A stretch of DNA of 36,766 bases from Chara braunii (Eukaryota > Streptophyta > Charophyceae > Charales > Characeae), in assembly GCA_003427395.1 (NCBI GenBank), contig BFEA01000207.1, forward strand, positions 161,610-198,375, in the 5' to 3' direction. A model generated the notes under the pieces. The model was not told where the DNA came from. It was given only the letters and a program-made list of their open reading frames with translations, and did no database searches. A program made the position numbers and the translations under genes. Below are positions 20,465 through 29,589 of this stretch, in pieces (positions within the stretch are counted from its first letter, which is position 1; the number at the start of each line of letters is the position of its first letter).

Positions 20465-20935
20465 TTTTTGTGTTTTTTTTTTTGCGAGGGGTTAGGGGAG
20501 CCGCCCCCGACTCGAAACCCCTTCCCCGCCCCCCGAACCCCCTCCCCGATTGGCCGTAGCAGCGGCCGTAAGTTCATGGCTGGAGCGGCCATGACCGGGG
20601 GGTCCCAGCCACGGCCGACGGTCGCGGCCATGCCCGAACTCGGCCGCGGCCGAGGGGATACATAGTCCCGCTCCCTTCTGACGATAGGAAGATCTATAGC
20701 TTCATGCCTTCCCTTCCCCAGGGACATTCGTCCCCTCCCCCGCCTGTAATCAGACTACCCTTCCCCGACACCATTCTGGATTGAGCACACGATTGCCACG
20801 TTGGATGACTTCCACACTCGGATCCTACGGTGTGGCACATGTAAGCTCAGCGTCGATCATCTGATCATGGATCGACGCCTGATGAGAGAGCAAGCGGGAG
20901 CTTGCTCAAAATTGGAACCCCCTTGGGGTCACATA
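20465..20935. other. GGCCG-rich spacer before second long repeat
   Basis: No gene. 20560-20660 is dense in CGGCCG/GGCCATG words, as is 19690-19760 before the gap, so one GGCCG-rich insertion may span the gap. The 70 bases before 20936 contain a short purine run (GATGAGAGAGCAAGCGGGAG at 20881-20900) that could be a decayed polypurine tract, but it is 36 bases too far upstream to be convincing. Confidence 0.45.
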
Positions 20936-22029
20936 TGTGACGAACTATCTTCTGTAACAGCGCGACTTTTTGCGCGAAGCTGCTGTGGGAAAACGGGAGG
21001 GCTTTGATGGGCGACGAGCGTAAGCAGGGATCCGTTGGGCAAGTTGCATGGATGCCCTCGCTTCTTTTTCGTTTTTGTTGGAATTTGTTGGGCCGGTGCC
21101 GGGAAAGTCCCGCGCCGATGATTGAGTGACCGCGCCTTAGCGAGCGCGAGAAATAACGGTTGCCATAGGTCCTTTCTTGTTCTGCTGTGAGCACTAGGAA
21201 TTTTGGCGCGATTAGTGCGCGGAAATTTTTATTTTTGAAATTCGAATCAATGTCGAGCCCCCGCAGACTCTCGAAATTGTTTTTCTTTCGGAATTTCCTT
21301 TTGCAATTAGGATTTAGACTAGGAATTTAGGGACCTTGCAATTTGGCTGCACGACGCTTCTTGCTCGCACGCACCGTGCCTCGAGAGGGTCTAGGCTCTG
21401 ATTTCCATCCGCACCTTAATCTTTTGTGTAACTGTAGTTTTTGGCGGACGCAATCGCAACTGTAATGTTCTTGTTTTTTATGGCCCTTGTATTTCCTTCA
21501 TTTCCCGCCTCGTCTTCGCATGCACACTCTCTTCCTTTGTTCTAAGTGGTTCCCACATTTGCACACCCGGATCGATGCGCGGAGAGTGGCGCCGTCCCCC
21601 GCACCTCGGCCTGGACATGCAGACGTAGGCACTTCCTCTCTTCCTTTGCTTAGGCATAATCTCGAATTCATCGCGCACGCAGTCATGCTGTAAATTTTGC
21701 AAGCGCGATTAGTTGCTTCTCTCCAAACTTGGAAGGTTAGCGCGATCAGTGAGGATCGGCTAACGAGTAAGTTGGCATGTAAGTAGATTGGGTCGGGCGA
21801 TCCGTCGGGCTGGCGCCAAGTAAGCGGGGTTGACGTGCGGGCCACGACGGACTGTGGCGCACGGGCGAGCCTTACGGGCCTACTTGGGCTAAGCGGGGTG
21901 ACGACTCGGTGTTGGTGCGGGGCGACGGACGACCCGCGTCAGAGGACGTGGAAAGAGAGAGAGAGAGGGAGAGGAGACAGATCGGGATGGTATCTTTTTC
22001 TTTTGTTTCTTCTTCTTCTAACCTTCCTG

Positions 22030-22036
22030 TATAAAT
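22030..22036 (+). promoter_or_regulatory. TATA-box candidate, copy 2
   Basis: TATAAAT follows a pyrimidine patch, identical to 9640-9646. Confidence 0.35.
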
Positions 22037-22653
22037 TTTGGATTTTCGCCTTCGCCAATTTTGTTGCGGCAACTTCGGATTTTCCTTGTGAATTATTTTG
22101 AATTTTGGTGTGCGGCTCTATGAGATCTTGCATGTTTGACAGTCCGAAGGATGCTTAACAATGTACTTCCTCACTCTCTGTCTGCGGCGTAATTGCCATT
22201 CTCAATTTTTTGTAAGATCGGTGGTTTATGTTTGAATGCATGTTGTTTTTCCTTTCGACCTAAGATGTGCACGCTTGTCGATTCCTCACCCTCGCTAAAC
22301 ATGAATGAGTCTAATGGGGAATTTGTTGTTTTTATGAATGCGCGGGTGAGAACTTGGGATTGCGAGTCGTTCCTGCGGATCCTTCAAATTTGTGCATAAT
22401 GGTAGAGCAGATATGTGTGCGCGGAAGTCGCAATTGTACGGACCCGTGATTGGTTGTTCGCGATTGACTGTTCAGGAGGGACTGAGGGGTCGCGGACGGA
22501 TAAGACATGCGCCTTAGGAAAGGGGAGGGCAATGATGATGGGTACTAGAAAGTGACGAAATTTGAATTAAGCTAACCCGGTTCGTATCTTCTGATCGACC
22601 ATCGCTTGCGCCCACTCCTGCTAATCCGGAGCCAGCCCCTCACATAGCCGTAA

Positions 22654-22725
22654 GCAGATCCTGTGCACGCATGTGTAAGCCCGACCGAAAGGGACGGTGC
22701 CTACACGCGTGTCTGCAGGATCTGC
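22654..22725 (+). other. 72-nt stem-loop before the repeat-borne ORF, copy 2
   Basis: It has the same structure as 10258-10329. Only two of 72 bases differ between copies, and they face each other in the stem: a C-A mismatch in copy 1 is a T-G wobble in copy 2. The spacing to the ATG at 22763 is again 37 nt. Confidence 0.7.
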
Positions 22726-22762
22726 GCGCGGGCCATGACGGCGTTGACGTCCGATTGACAGG

Positions 22763-23562
22763 ATGTTTCGCATCACGGACCGAGAAAGTTTGCGGGACCC
22801 CGAATATCAAAAATATTGGGAACGGAAGAAAGCGTACTTCCTCACTCAGCCCCGCCCCGATCCTCCGAGATTCCCTTACCAGCGAGGAGACGAACGTGTG
22901 TGCGATTGGGATATAGGAAGGGCATTGGACGTTGTTCCTTACACAGCCCAGTTCTCCGAGTTCCACACGAGCCACATCTTCTCCGAACCTGGGGTCGTAG
23001 TCCTAATAACTCACTGCCCACCGTACCGAGTGGTGCTGCCCTTCCACTACCTACCGTTATCCCGTGGCACGCTATCGCTCCCTACTGGCCTCGAACCCAT
23101 TGTTCTGAGTGCCGGCGAGACCGTAAGTACCGAGCCTCGGGGTGCGTCTGACGAACCCAAACGGAGTCTGGACGACGGGCACGCAACCTCCGGCTGAGAC
23201 CTTCGTCGTCTTATTCCGAAGTTTGCAGCGATCGACGACAGCAACCGATCAGACAAAGCAATACCCATAGCGTGCACCCTGTCCATCAGGTCCGCGACCG
23301 ACCGCAAAGGCGAAACCAAAGGAGATGGTGATCCCCATCCCTCCGGCCTAAGGCATACGAAACATGCTTGAGGTCGACGACAGGGGCAATGTTGTGGGGG
23401 ATTCTGTTTGAGAATGCAAGAGTGTCTAAATCTGTTAACGACGTGATTACATCGGGACTCTTATCCCTGGGATACACTGCACATGCCATCTACCTTACGC
23501 TGCACGACATCTGCAACTTTCATTTCTTTACACAGTCTGAGAGGCGGTCTATTTGCTCATAA
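22763..23562 (+). pseudogene. Repeat-borne ORF, copy 2 (open for 144 codons)
   Basis: ATG 22763 opens MFRITDRESLRDPEYQKYW and stays open to TGA 23195. The first 95 codons match copy 1 codon for codon (DWDIGRALDVVPY, VVVLITHCPPYRVVLPF). Near 23052 one base is missing relative to copy 1, so the last part of the 144-codon product is out of the original frame. The original frame (frame 1) continues with a CSEC motif, one extra TGA, the stop shared by both copies at 23329, and then TGAMLWGILFENARVS up to TAA 23560. No family is recognised. The conserved leader structure and ATG spacing argue that it was once translated. Confidence 0.5.
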
Positions 23563-23627
23563 AACCTGAAACGCCGCGCACGGCCCGCACTTGCCCTCTT
23601 GCACGTTTACCCCTGAAACTTGCCACA

Positions 23628-23756
23628 GGAGATCTCAGTTCCTACCTGAGACTCCACCCCCATTTTCCTAAAATCCTTGGCACACCCCCTTTTTGATACT
23701 TTCGGGCCCCCGCCCCACTCCGATCAGGAAGTCTCGCATGGCGTGAGGTTGGGCGT
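23628..23756. other. Junction between long repeat and LINE
   Basis: No clear feature. On the minus strand the stretch MRDFLIGVGRGPESIKKG may be a frameshifted remnant of the LINE endonuclease. Confidence 0.35.
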
Positions 23757-24346
23757 CACAGGGCCTGTGCATCTCCTCTGGCCGCTGTTCTGGACCCGAC
23801 CTTCATTGCTTCATCCAAGGAAACGTTCCAGTCGCCTGTTATGATCATATGTTTTTCCTGTGGGATCTTGCTGGAGAGGTTTTGGAGGAAGGTTATCCTT
23901 CCCTGAATATCTCCTAGTACATAGACTGTCAACAGTAACCAGTCCTATGTCCCAATCTGCAGTCTCACCCAAGCCCACTTACCCCACATGTCTGCTTCAT
24001 AGTCTATAACCTGTGATTCTAATTCTCGGTGGAGCAAGATACCGACCCCGCCCTTCGATCCTTGCTCTAGGGACCATACATGTGGGCCCTCCCACCAACC
24101 TGTGAGAGTCTGCAGTTTGGTTTCGTTCAGCTTCGTTTCCTGTATGCAAAGGACATCCAGCTTCTCTGTGAACATCCATGATTTAATCCTTCTTCTCTTA
24201 CCCCCGCCTCTTCCTGGCGCATCCCCCATTCCCCGTGCATTCCAGGTTGCCATTTTTAATCTAACCATACGGGCTTCTGTGAACCGCTTGGTCTCAAGCT
24301 TGGATACGATGTTGAGCGACACTTGAGCGTTCTCCCCATCGGGCAT
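23757..24346 (-). pseudogene. LINE ORF2, APE endonuclease part only
   Basis: The minus-strand frame starts at ATG 24346. Endonuclease similarity begins at ATWNARGMGD, with the metal-binding Glu in LCIQETKLNE, then GGVGILLHRE. After a TAG at 23945-23947 the same frame continues to TGA 23757 through HMIITGDWNVSLDE, the conserved Asp/Asn motif. The catalytic His region and the whole reverse transcriptase are missing. APE endonucleases nick target DNA so that the LINE RNA can be copied into the cut. LINEs usually lose their 5' end; here the 3' part is gone, close to the long repeat, so a later deletion or rearrangement must have removed it. Confidence 0.85.
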
Positions 24347-24547
24347 TGTCTTCTAAGAGATTCCGTGCTATCGGACTTTCTCTGGAGGTGCTTCCTGATG
24401 CTGCTGATCTTGAAGATGTCTACCAAGGGGCCATTAGGGAATCTGACAGGAAGGAAGAGTGAAAGTTCTCTAAGGTTGCCAACTTTTCATTGACTGTTAG
24501 CAAATCAGTGTTGAAACTTCCTGTGTGATCGCAATAGATTCCTGTTC

Positions 24548-26786
24548 CTATGCGTTGTGTTCTCTGACGGTATCCAGCCGAGACCATCTTACCCCTGTTA
24601 GAATCAGCGTATCTGATGTGACTGCATCAATCCGAGCATCAATAATTGGAAAATAAAATTTATATATCTTATCCTGTAGAGGGACAATCATGCTAGTCAT
24701 CGTAGACCTATGGACCAACCTGATGGGGAAGGCCTCCCCAAACGGATTCTTTGTTCTCCTGATGATCTCTGTTGGGGCAGGCGTTCTTCCTGTTTCCTCT
24801 GACAAAAGGCACGGCCTACCCTCCGAATTTGCCTTCCCTGCAAAGAAAATTCATGAGCCTGTTACCGTACAGACTAGTGGGACCATTCTCCTTTCCACCC
24901 TATCCCTGTCCTGATGCTGCACTACCTGTGTCGATGCTCCATCGTTCTCTATGTAGCCTTGTTTGCACTGAGTATCAGAGCCCCGTAGCCGCCTACGATT
25001 CAATGTCCCCGAACTACCTGTCGAAGATTCTGATCGTTCTGGAACCAGGTCTTCCTCCCTCAGGTATAATGGGTCATCTCCCACCTGTTCACTTCCCAAC
25101 CCGACATGAGACCCTGAAGATACCGAGAGCCTGGACCTTCTCCTTCCTTGGGCCCCCTCTGACCTTTTTGTCCTCTCTTCCATTTTCCCTCCCCAATTCA
25201 CCCCTCTCTGGTTGACTTCCCTACCCTCTTTATTACCCTCGAAGCGGCTCTCATACTCGACTATTCTCCTTTGAACACCACTATAGCAACTGGGGCCGCA
25301 AGTCTGAGCTCCTCCCTGGTTGTCAGTCTGCCAATAAGAGTCTGCACCTGTTGGCGGGTGCCTCAGTTCCGGGTGGTGCCAAAAATTCGGGGTCATTCCC
25401 CGTGGATGAGGAGAGAGGGTATAGTCTAGTGCCGTTGTCGGATGGGAGTGTACTTGTGGGGGAAGGGAGTATTGGCAGGATGTCATGTATGGGGGGAGTA
25501 GAGAGGGATCCGGGGGGAGATGACCTGGCCACGTTGCTGGTTGAGACCAGGCGGCATCAGCAAAGGGGCAATAAATCGACCCCCGTGCATAGGCATCTGG
25601 GAAGGACCACTGGGGCCTGGGAGATGGCGCCCACCATGATACTGGGGAAGGGTGGGTCCATGTGGGTGAAGTGGCTGCGCCATATCTCCCCGGTGGGGGG
25701 TAGTTCCCTACGTCCTGGTATCCACTCCCCCGCTGCATCGCCTCCTGTACCGTGTATGTAGCTGCCGGTTCGAACCCTGGAATTTGTGGCACTCCTCCAC
25801 CTGGCTGGACAACTATTCGCTCGGACCCTTGCCCCACTTCCTCGCCCCTTTGCGGAGTTGAGAGAGGTCTCTGTGACGCCGATCCTGCAGCATTTTGTCG
25901 AGGCAGCCGCAAATTCGACCATTGTCTCCTTGGGCGGTCATCCTGAGAGTTCCTAGGGCACGAGTTCTTTGTGTGGAAGTACCACCGGCACTTCCGACAC
26001 CAGTCTGTGTAAGGGGTTGCGACCTCGACTTTCCACAGCTCTCCTTTTGGTGATTCCACTGCTAACATATCTTCCACCCGGTATCTGGTTTGTGGCTCCA
26101 TATCAAATTTGATATTCATTAGCTTAGGACGAGAGCGATCCGCCTTTGGGGGGTTGCATGAATTTGACTCCCCCTATCAAGCCTTCTACCGCCGAGGGAA
26201 GATAGTAGAAAGCATCCAACGGAACCCTGAGTGTTACCATCCAAAAGTTAGTTTTTGCATCCCTCAAACATACTTCTCGCAGTTCTAACTTCGTCATTCA
26301 TGGCTTTAACGAAACAGGATATCCTTTCCCTTTCAAATTCAGCACGGTCGAACCTTTAGTTACCAACCACGTCGCCACCTCTACAACTTTTGCTACGTAG
26401 GATACCACTTTAGGTCCTTCAAATTTAATCCTGCCGCGTCCTATCTCTGGATTGAAAAGTCTCCGCACGAACCACCCATCTTCGTACGACCTCACCATAT
26501 CCTCCTTGATTCCTCGAGAAAGGTTTCGAGATTCATCTTGAAAGATGATAATCATCGTCCTTTCCTTAAGCTACTTCTCCTTGATAGCATCCAGTGATTC
26601 ATTGACTTTGAACCTTCTGCCCCTCTCGTCGACCACCACCTCACCTATATTAGGATTGATTTGCATCACCCCTTCATCATAGCATTGGCCAATCGAATGC
26701 CTTGCTTGATCCTCCACCTCCCAAAAGTTCGTATGTGGTGGAGGTCGGTCACCTCCTTGCTGCACTTCCGTTTTCATTTCCGCCAT
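24548..26786 (-). pseudogene. LINE ORF1 with CCHC zinc knuckle
   Basis: Minus-strand pieces 26786-26571, 26555-26298 and 26119-24548 form one ancestral protein of about 745 codons. The N-terminal part (residues 1-250) resembles the DUF4283-type domain of plant LINE ORF1 (RVPLDAFYYLPSAVEGLIGG). It is followed by a CCHC knuckle, CRKCRWYFHTKNSC, near residue 260. A long Pro/Gln/Tyr-rich low-complexity segment and a charged Ser/Arg tail follow. A stop separates the first two pieces, a TGA near 26294 (probably TGG) and a one-base frameshift in a C-run near 26145 interrupt the middle, and a TGA lies at 24851. ORF1 proteins coat LINE RNA. It sits upstream of the endonuclease in the same orientation, as expected. 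Confidence 0.75.
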
Positions 26787-26820
26787 CTTGCAGTTGCATT
26801 GCTCGTGATATCGGAGGAGA

Positions 26821-27062
26821 GTACCCTTCTTTCTCTAGGGATGGTAGGCTCTCCTACCTGAACCTGGTAAACTGCTTAAACCTCTCTCATGCGACCGGTA
26901 CAACCTAGTGAGGACAACCTACCGCCCTTTATCTTCGGGACTCCCCCATGACGCAGCGATGACGGTTGCAGCAGGGTACCCTTCTTCCTTCGAAGATAAC
27001 AGACTCTCCTGCCTGGAATGAGAAGGTTTGCTTCAACCACTCTCACGTGAGCGGTAAATACC
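26821..27062 (-). repeat. Two diverged ~90-bp units upstream of LINE ORF1
   Basis: The blocks 26821-26907 and 26976-27062 both begin GTACCCTTCTT, contain CTCTCCT-CCTG, and end CTCTCA-G-G-CCGGTA or a variant. They are 155 bases apart. They lie immediately 5' of the LINE reading frames and may be promoter monomers, which some LINEs carry in tandem. Confidence 0.5.
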
Positions 27063-27686
27063 AGTGGGAGTGAAATTATCACCTTTCGATTTCGACTATC
27101 CAGCAGTCGTTTCCCTCTTGATGCCAGTCATAGCGTTGACGGCAGGAATAAACCCTAATATTGACTTAATGATATCCTCCTCCGATAACACTCAGAGTGT
27201 AGCGGACCTCTGGTTGGCCTGTGAGACCAGCCCCTTGGCCTGTTCTCACAGACCTGTGTTCTATTCGGGGGCAGTCCAGTCCAGGCCAGGCCGGTACCTC
27301 TGTCGGTACCAGCCAGTCCAGTCCAGTCCCGTCAGTCCGCTGGGGTATACCCCAGCAGTTGTCTGTTTTCTGGATTATTTTACACTGGCACATTTTGGAG
27401 TACGTGCGTTGGAGTCTTGCGTGGGGAGCTGCGTTGTGCATCTTGCTCCCCCCTTCTTTCTCCATCTCCATCTCTATCACCAGCGGAGCACCACACATGG
27501 TGGGTCCGCTACATTGGTATCGGGGCAGGCATTTCTCCCTGCTCCCCTCCCCCACCCACCCCCTCCATCATTTTTCACGTGGCTTGAGCAAACAAGCTCG
27601 CTATTTTCCTTTGATCATGACACCGGTGCACAGTTTTCATCATTACTTCTGCGTCCAATGTCCAAAAATTTTGATCTTTAGCTTGT
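27063..27686. other. Unassigned, CAGTC-rich spacer
   Basis: No gene. 27270-27330 is built from CCAGTC/CAGGCC words, and 27210-27246 can fold on itself (GTGAGA...TCTCAC). Open frames here have no protein character. Confidence 0.5.
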
Positions 27687-27897
27687 TAGAAAGCTCTTGA
27701 CGATACGCTTCCAATGAGCTATAGATTGACAAATTATGTGTGCTAGTTTTAGAGCTACAATCGTTCAAAGATCGCAAATTTTATTTCACAGCTCCAAAAC
27801 CGCACGCGCTCATTTGTTTTGACGAGCGCTATTTATACAAGCTGCGGTTGAAGTCGCGCCATATCTCGTTGGAAGCGCCTTTGAAAAAACTTTCCAA
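27687..27897. repeat. Diverged foldback with CGCTTCCAA-GAG core
   Basis: CGCTTCCAATGAG (27706-27718) faces CTCGTTGGAAGCG (27865-27877), 12 of 13 pairs, with weaker pairing extending outwards into AGAAAG/CTTTCC. The loop is about 146 nt and AT-rich. Next to it, CCGTTTTGCCAA (27911-27922) faces TTGGCAAAAAACGG (27941-27954). Confidence 0.5.
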
Positions 27898-28108
27898 AAA
27901 ATCCGTTTTGCCAAATTCGGCCCAGCGGATAAAAAGTTATTGGCAAAAAACGGATTTCCCTTCTCTCTCCTCTCTCACCCCCGTGGCCATCTGCAGTACC
28001 ACGTGGCAGCTTGCTGGAGACCTTGAAGACCCCTTGATCAGGGCCTGCTCGACAGTGGTGAGGGTTTGCTCACACAGCACACCCTGGATTTGCAGTGCTG
28101 CTGATAGG

Positions 28109-28245
28109 GGCTGATCAAGATCTTAGCCCCCCCTCCCTTCTCCACTTGGCTTGCTGCAGTGCAGGCAGATCTGGGTGGCTGATCAAGATCTCAGCCCCCT
28201 CTCTCGTCCAGTTGGCTGGCTGCAGCGAAGGCCAAGACACTCCTG
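28109..28245. repeat. Tandem duplication, 67-bp unit
   Basis: The block GGCTGATCAAGATCT-AGCCCC...TTGGCT-GCTGCAG occurs from 28109 and again from 28176. Confidence 0.75.
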
Positions 28246-28269
28246 GTCTTGGTATACCTTATGCCCTTG

Positions 28270-29208
28270 GAGACACCAAGGGTCAGGTATCTCTTCTCTC
28301 TCTCCCCTTCCTCTACTAACCCACTCTCCCTTACTCACCCCTTCTTTTTCCCCCACCTTCTACTGCATATTTTCTCTCCTCCTTTTATTTTTCTCCCACC
28401 ACCCATTCTTTTACTCTCCTTTCTTCATTTATTTATTTTTCTTCCTCCTTCTTTTCTCTTTGCTTCTTGATCCCTGTCCACCTATCCCCATCCCTCCTCT
28501 CCCCCAACTACCACCACACCATCCCCTTATCTCCCACTTCATCGTTTTCTCTCCACCACCTATTTCTTTCTTTTCTCCTTTACTTTTCCGTTCCCCTTCC
28601 CCTCTACTTCGAATTTTTTCTGTTTTTCTTCTTTGTATCTCTTTTTTTATCTATTCTTTCTTTTTTTTCCAAAAATTTGAATTATCTTCTTCCCCACCTT
28701 TTTTTCTCATTTTTTTATTTATTTTATTTATTTTTCTATTTATTCTGAAAATTCGATTTTTGGCAACCCTAAATCTGATTAGGTGTTAGTCTTTCTTGCT
28801 TTCGGCACACGTTTTGACCCCGTGAGGATAACGAAGTGCTGCCGAAATTTTCTGATTTTCTCTTACTTAGTCTTTTTCGGCACACTTCGAACCCATAGGG
28901 GTAACGAAATGCTGCCAAAATTTTTGAAAAATCAGATACTCCATTTCTCTCCCTTTCCTCATCCACTTATTTACTTATTTATTTCTTTATTTTTTTTTAT
29001 TAAATTATTTATTATTTCTTTATTATTTTTCTGAAATTTCTTTTTTTTATTTGCGGCATCTTGAAACCTCGTGTGCTCGCCTTGGTTTCTCCTTTCCCCT
29101 TGGCACATTCTTGATCCCATGGGGGGTAAGAAAATGCTGTCGAAAATTTCAAAAAAATAAATATTGTTTCTTCTCTTCACATCTTTTACTTATTTCTCTA
29201 ATTATTTT

Positions 29209-29246
<38 letters not shown>

Positions 29247-29330
29247 TTTTCTCTCGAAATCTCGCTGTTTATTTATTTTTCTCCCGCCTTCCTTCCCCCA
29301 ATATGCTTGCTATTTTATTTTCTTGATTAG
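28270..29330. repeat. Pyrimidine- and AT-rich low-complexity region
   Basis: The plus strand is mostly C/T to 28660, then T/A-rich, with (TTTA)n at 29205-29243. Long open frames here (for example 28151-28789) are poly-Phe/Ser/Pro/Leu artefacts. Three short foldback units are embedded (28800-29145). Confidence 0.8.
28800..29145. repeat. Three copies of a ~47-nt foldback unit
   Basis: Units at 28800-28847, 28874-28920 and 29098-29145 share the plan [TTTCGGCACA]-TTG-ACCC-gGGGTAACGAA-[TGCTGCCGAAA]. The ends pair (TTTCGGCA with TGCCGAAA in unit 1), and the centre of unit 2 pairs TTCG/CGAA and CCC/GGG. Each is followed by a short T- or A-rich run. Confidence 0.65.
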
Positions 29331-29589
29331 GTCACCGGCTCCGTACTCTAACCACTCAAACTCCGGTTAGGGTTTTCTTAGGGGTTTTCTAGGGTTTTGG
29401 GTTCTTTAAAACCCTCCCTACTCCCTTTCCTATTCGGGCACCTTAGACCCGAACCACCCCTCCCCCTTTGACGGCGCCCGCGCCAGCCTTGCTAGCGTCG
29501 TGCGCCGCCTTCTACCGCGGACTCCCCCCTACGGCCTCCACTTACGCGGACCTCTCCTGGCCCCCTCCAGTCCGGCCCGTCACCTCCCC

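Larger units (their letters stand above)
8547..23627 (+). mobile_element. Candidate gutted Ty3/gypsy LTR retrotransposon
   Basis: The span is bounded by two direct copies of a 2.68-kb sequence and contains, all on the plus strand and in the order expected for Ty3/gypsy, a gag fragment, the end of RNase H, integrase and extra ORFs in the env position. The repeat starts TGTG and its second copy ends CACA, as LTRs do. Against a simple element: no 5-bp target-site duplication (TACCC before, GGAGA after), no primer-binding site after the first repeat, protease and RT missing, and about 4 kb of unrelated sequence at 11.8-15.7 kb. It may instead be two independent repeat copies flanking unrelated retroelement debris. 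Confidence 0.45.
20936..23627 (+). repeat. 2.68-kb direct repeat, copy 2 (putative 3' LTR)
   Basis: This is a direct copy of 8547-11224. It starts TGTGACGAACTATC and ends CTTGCCACA, giving the TGTG...CACA termini expected of an LTR. It carries the same TATAAAT (22030), the same 72-nt stem-loop (22654) and the better-preserved ORF (22763). The copies differ by scattered substitutions and small indels, many of them transitions at CpG, which implies considerable age. Confidence 0.8.

Noticed and set aside
19843-20727. Long open frames across the N gap on both strands
   Set aside because: They exist only because N codons are not stops; the flanking parts are (TG)n and A-rich repeats.
23286-23489. 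Minus-strand frame in the long repeat that also looks protein-like
   Set aside because: The plus-strand frame has a conserved ATG, leader hairpin and matching frame in both copies; the minus frame is broken in copy 1 and has no upstream signal.
8547-23627. Complete, recently inserted LTR retrotransposon
   Set aside because: No target-site duplication, no primer-binding site, no protease or RT, and the two repeat copies have clearly diverged.
27746-27757. GTTTTAGAGCTA, identical to the start of a type II CRISPR repeat
   Set aside because: It occurs once, with no spacers, array or cas genes, in eukaryotic transposon-rich DNA. Coincidence.
28151-28789. 212-codon plus-strand frame rich in Phe, Ser, Pro, Leu
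   Set aside because: Translation of a pyrimidine-rich low-complexity tract; no start context or domain.
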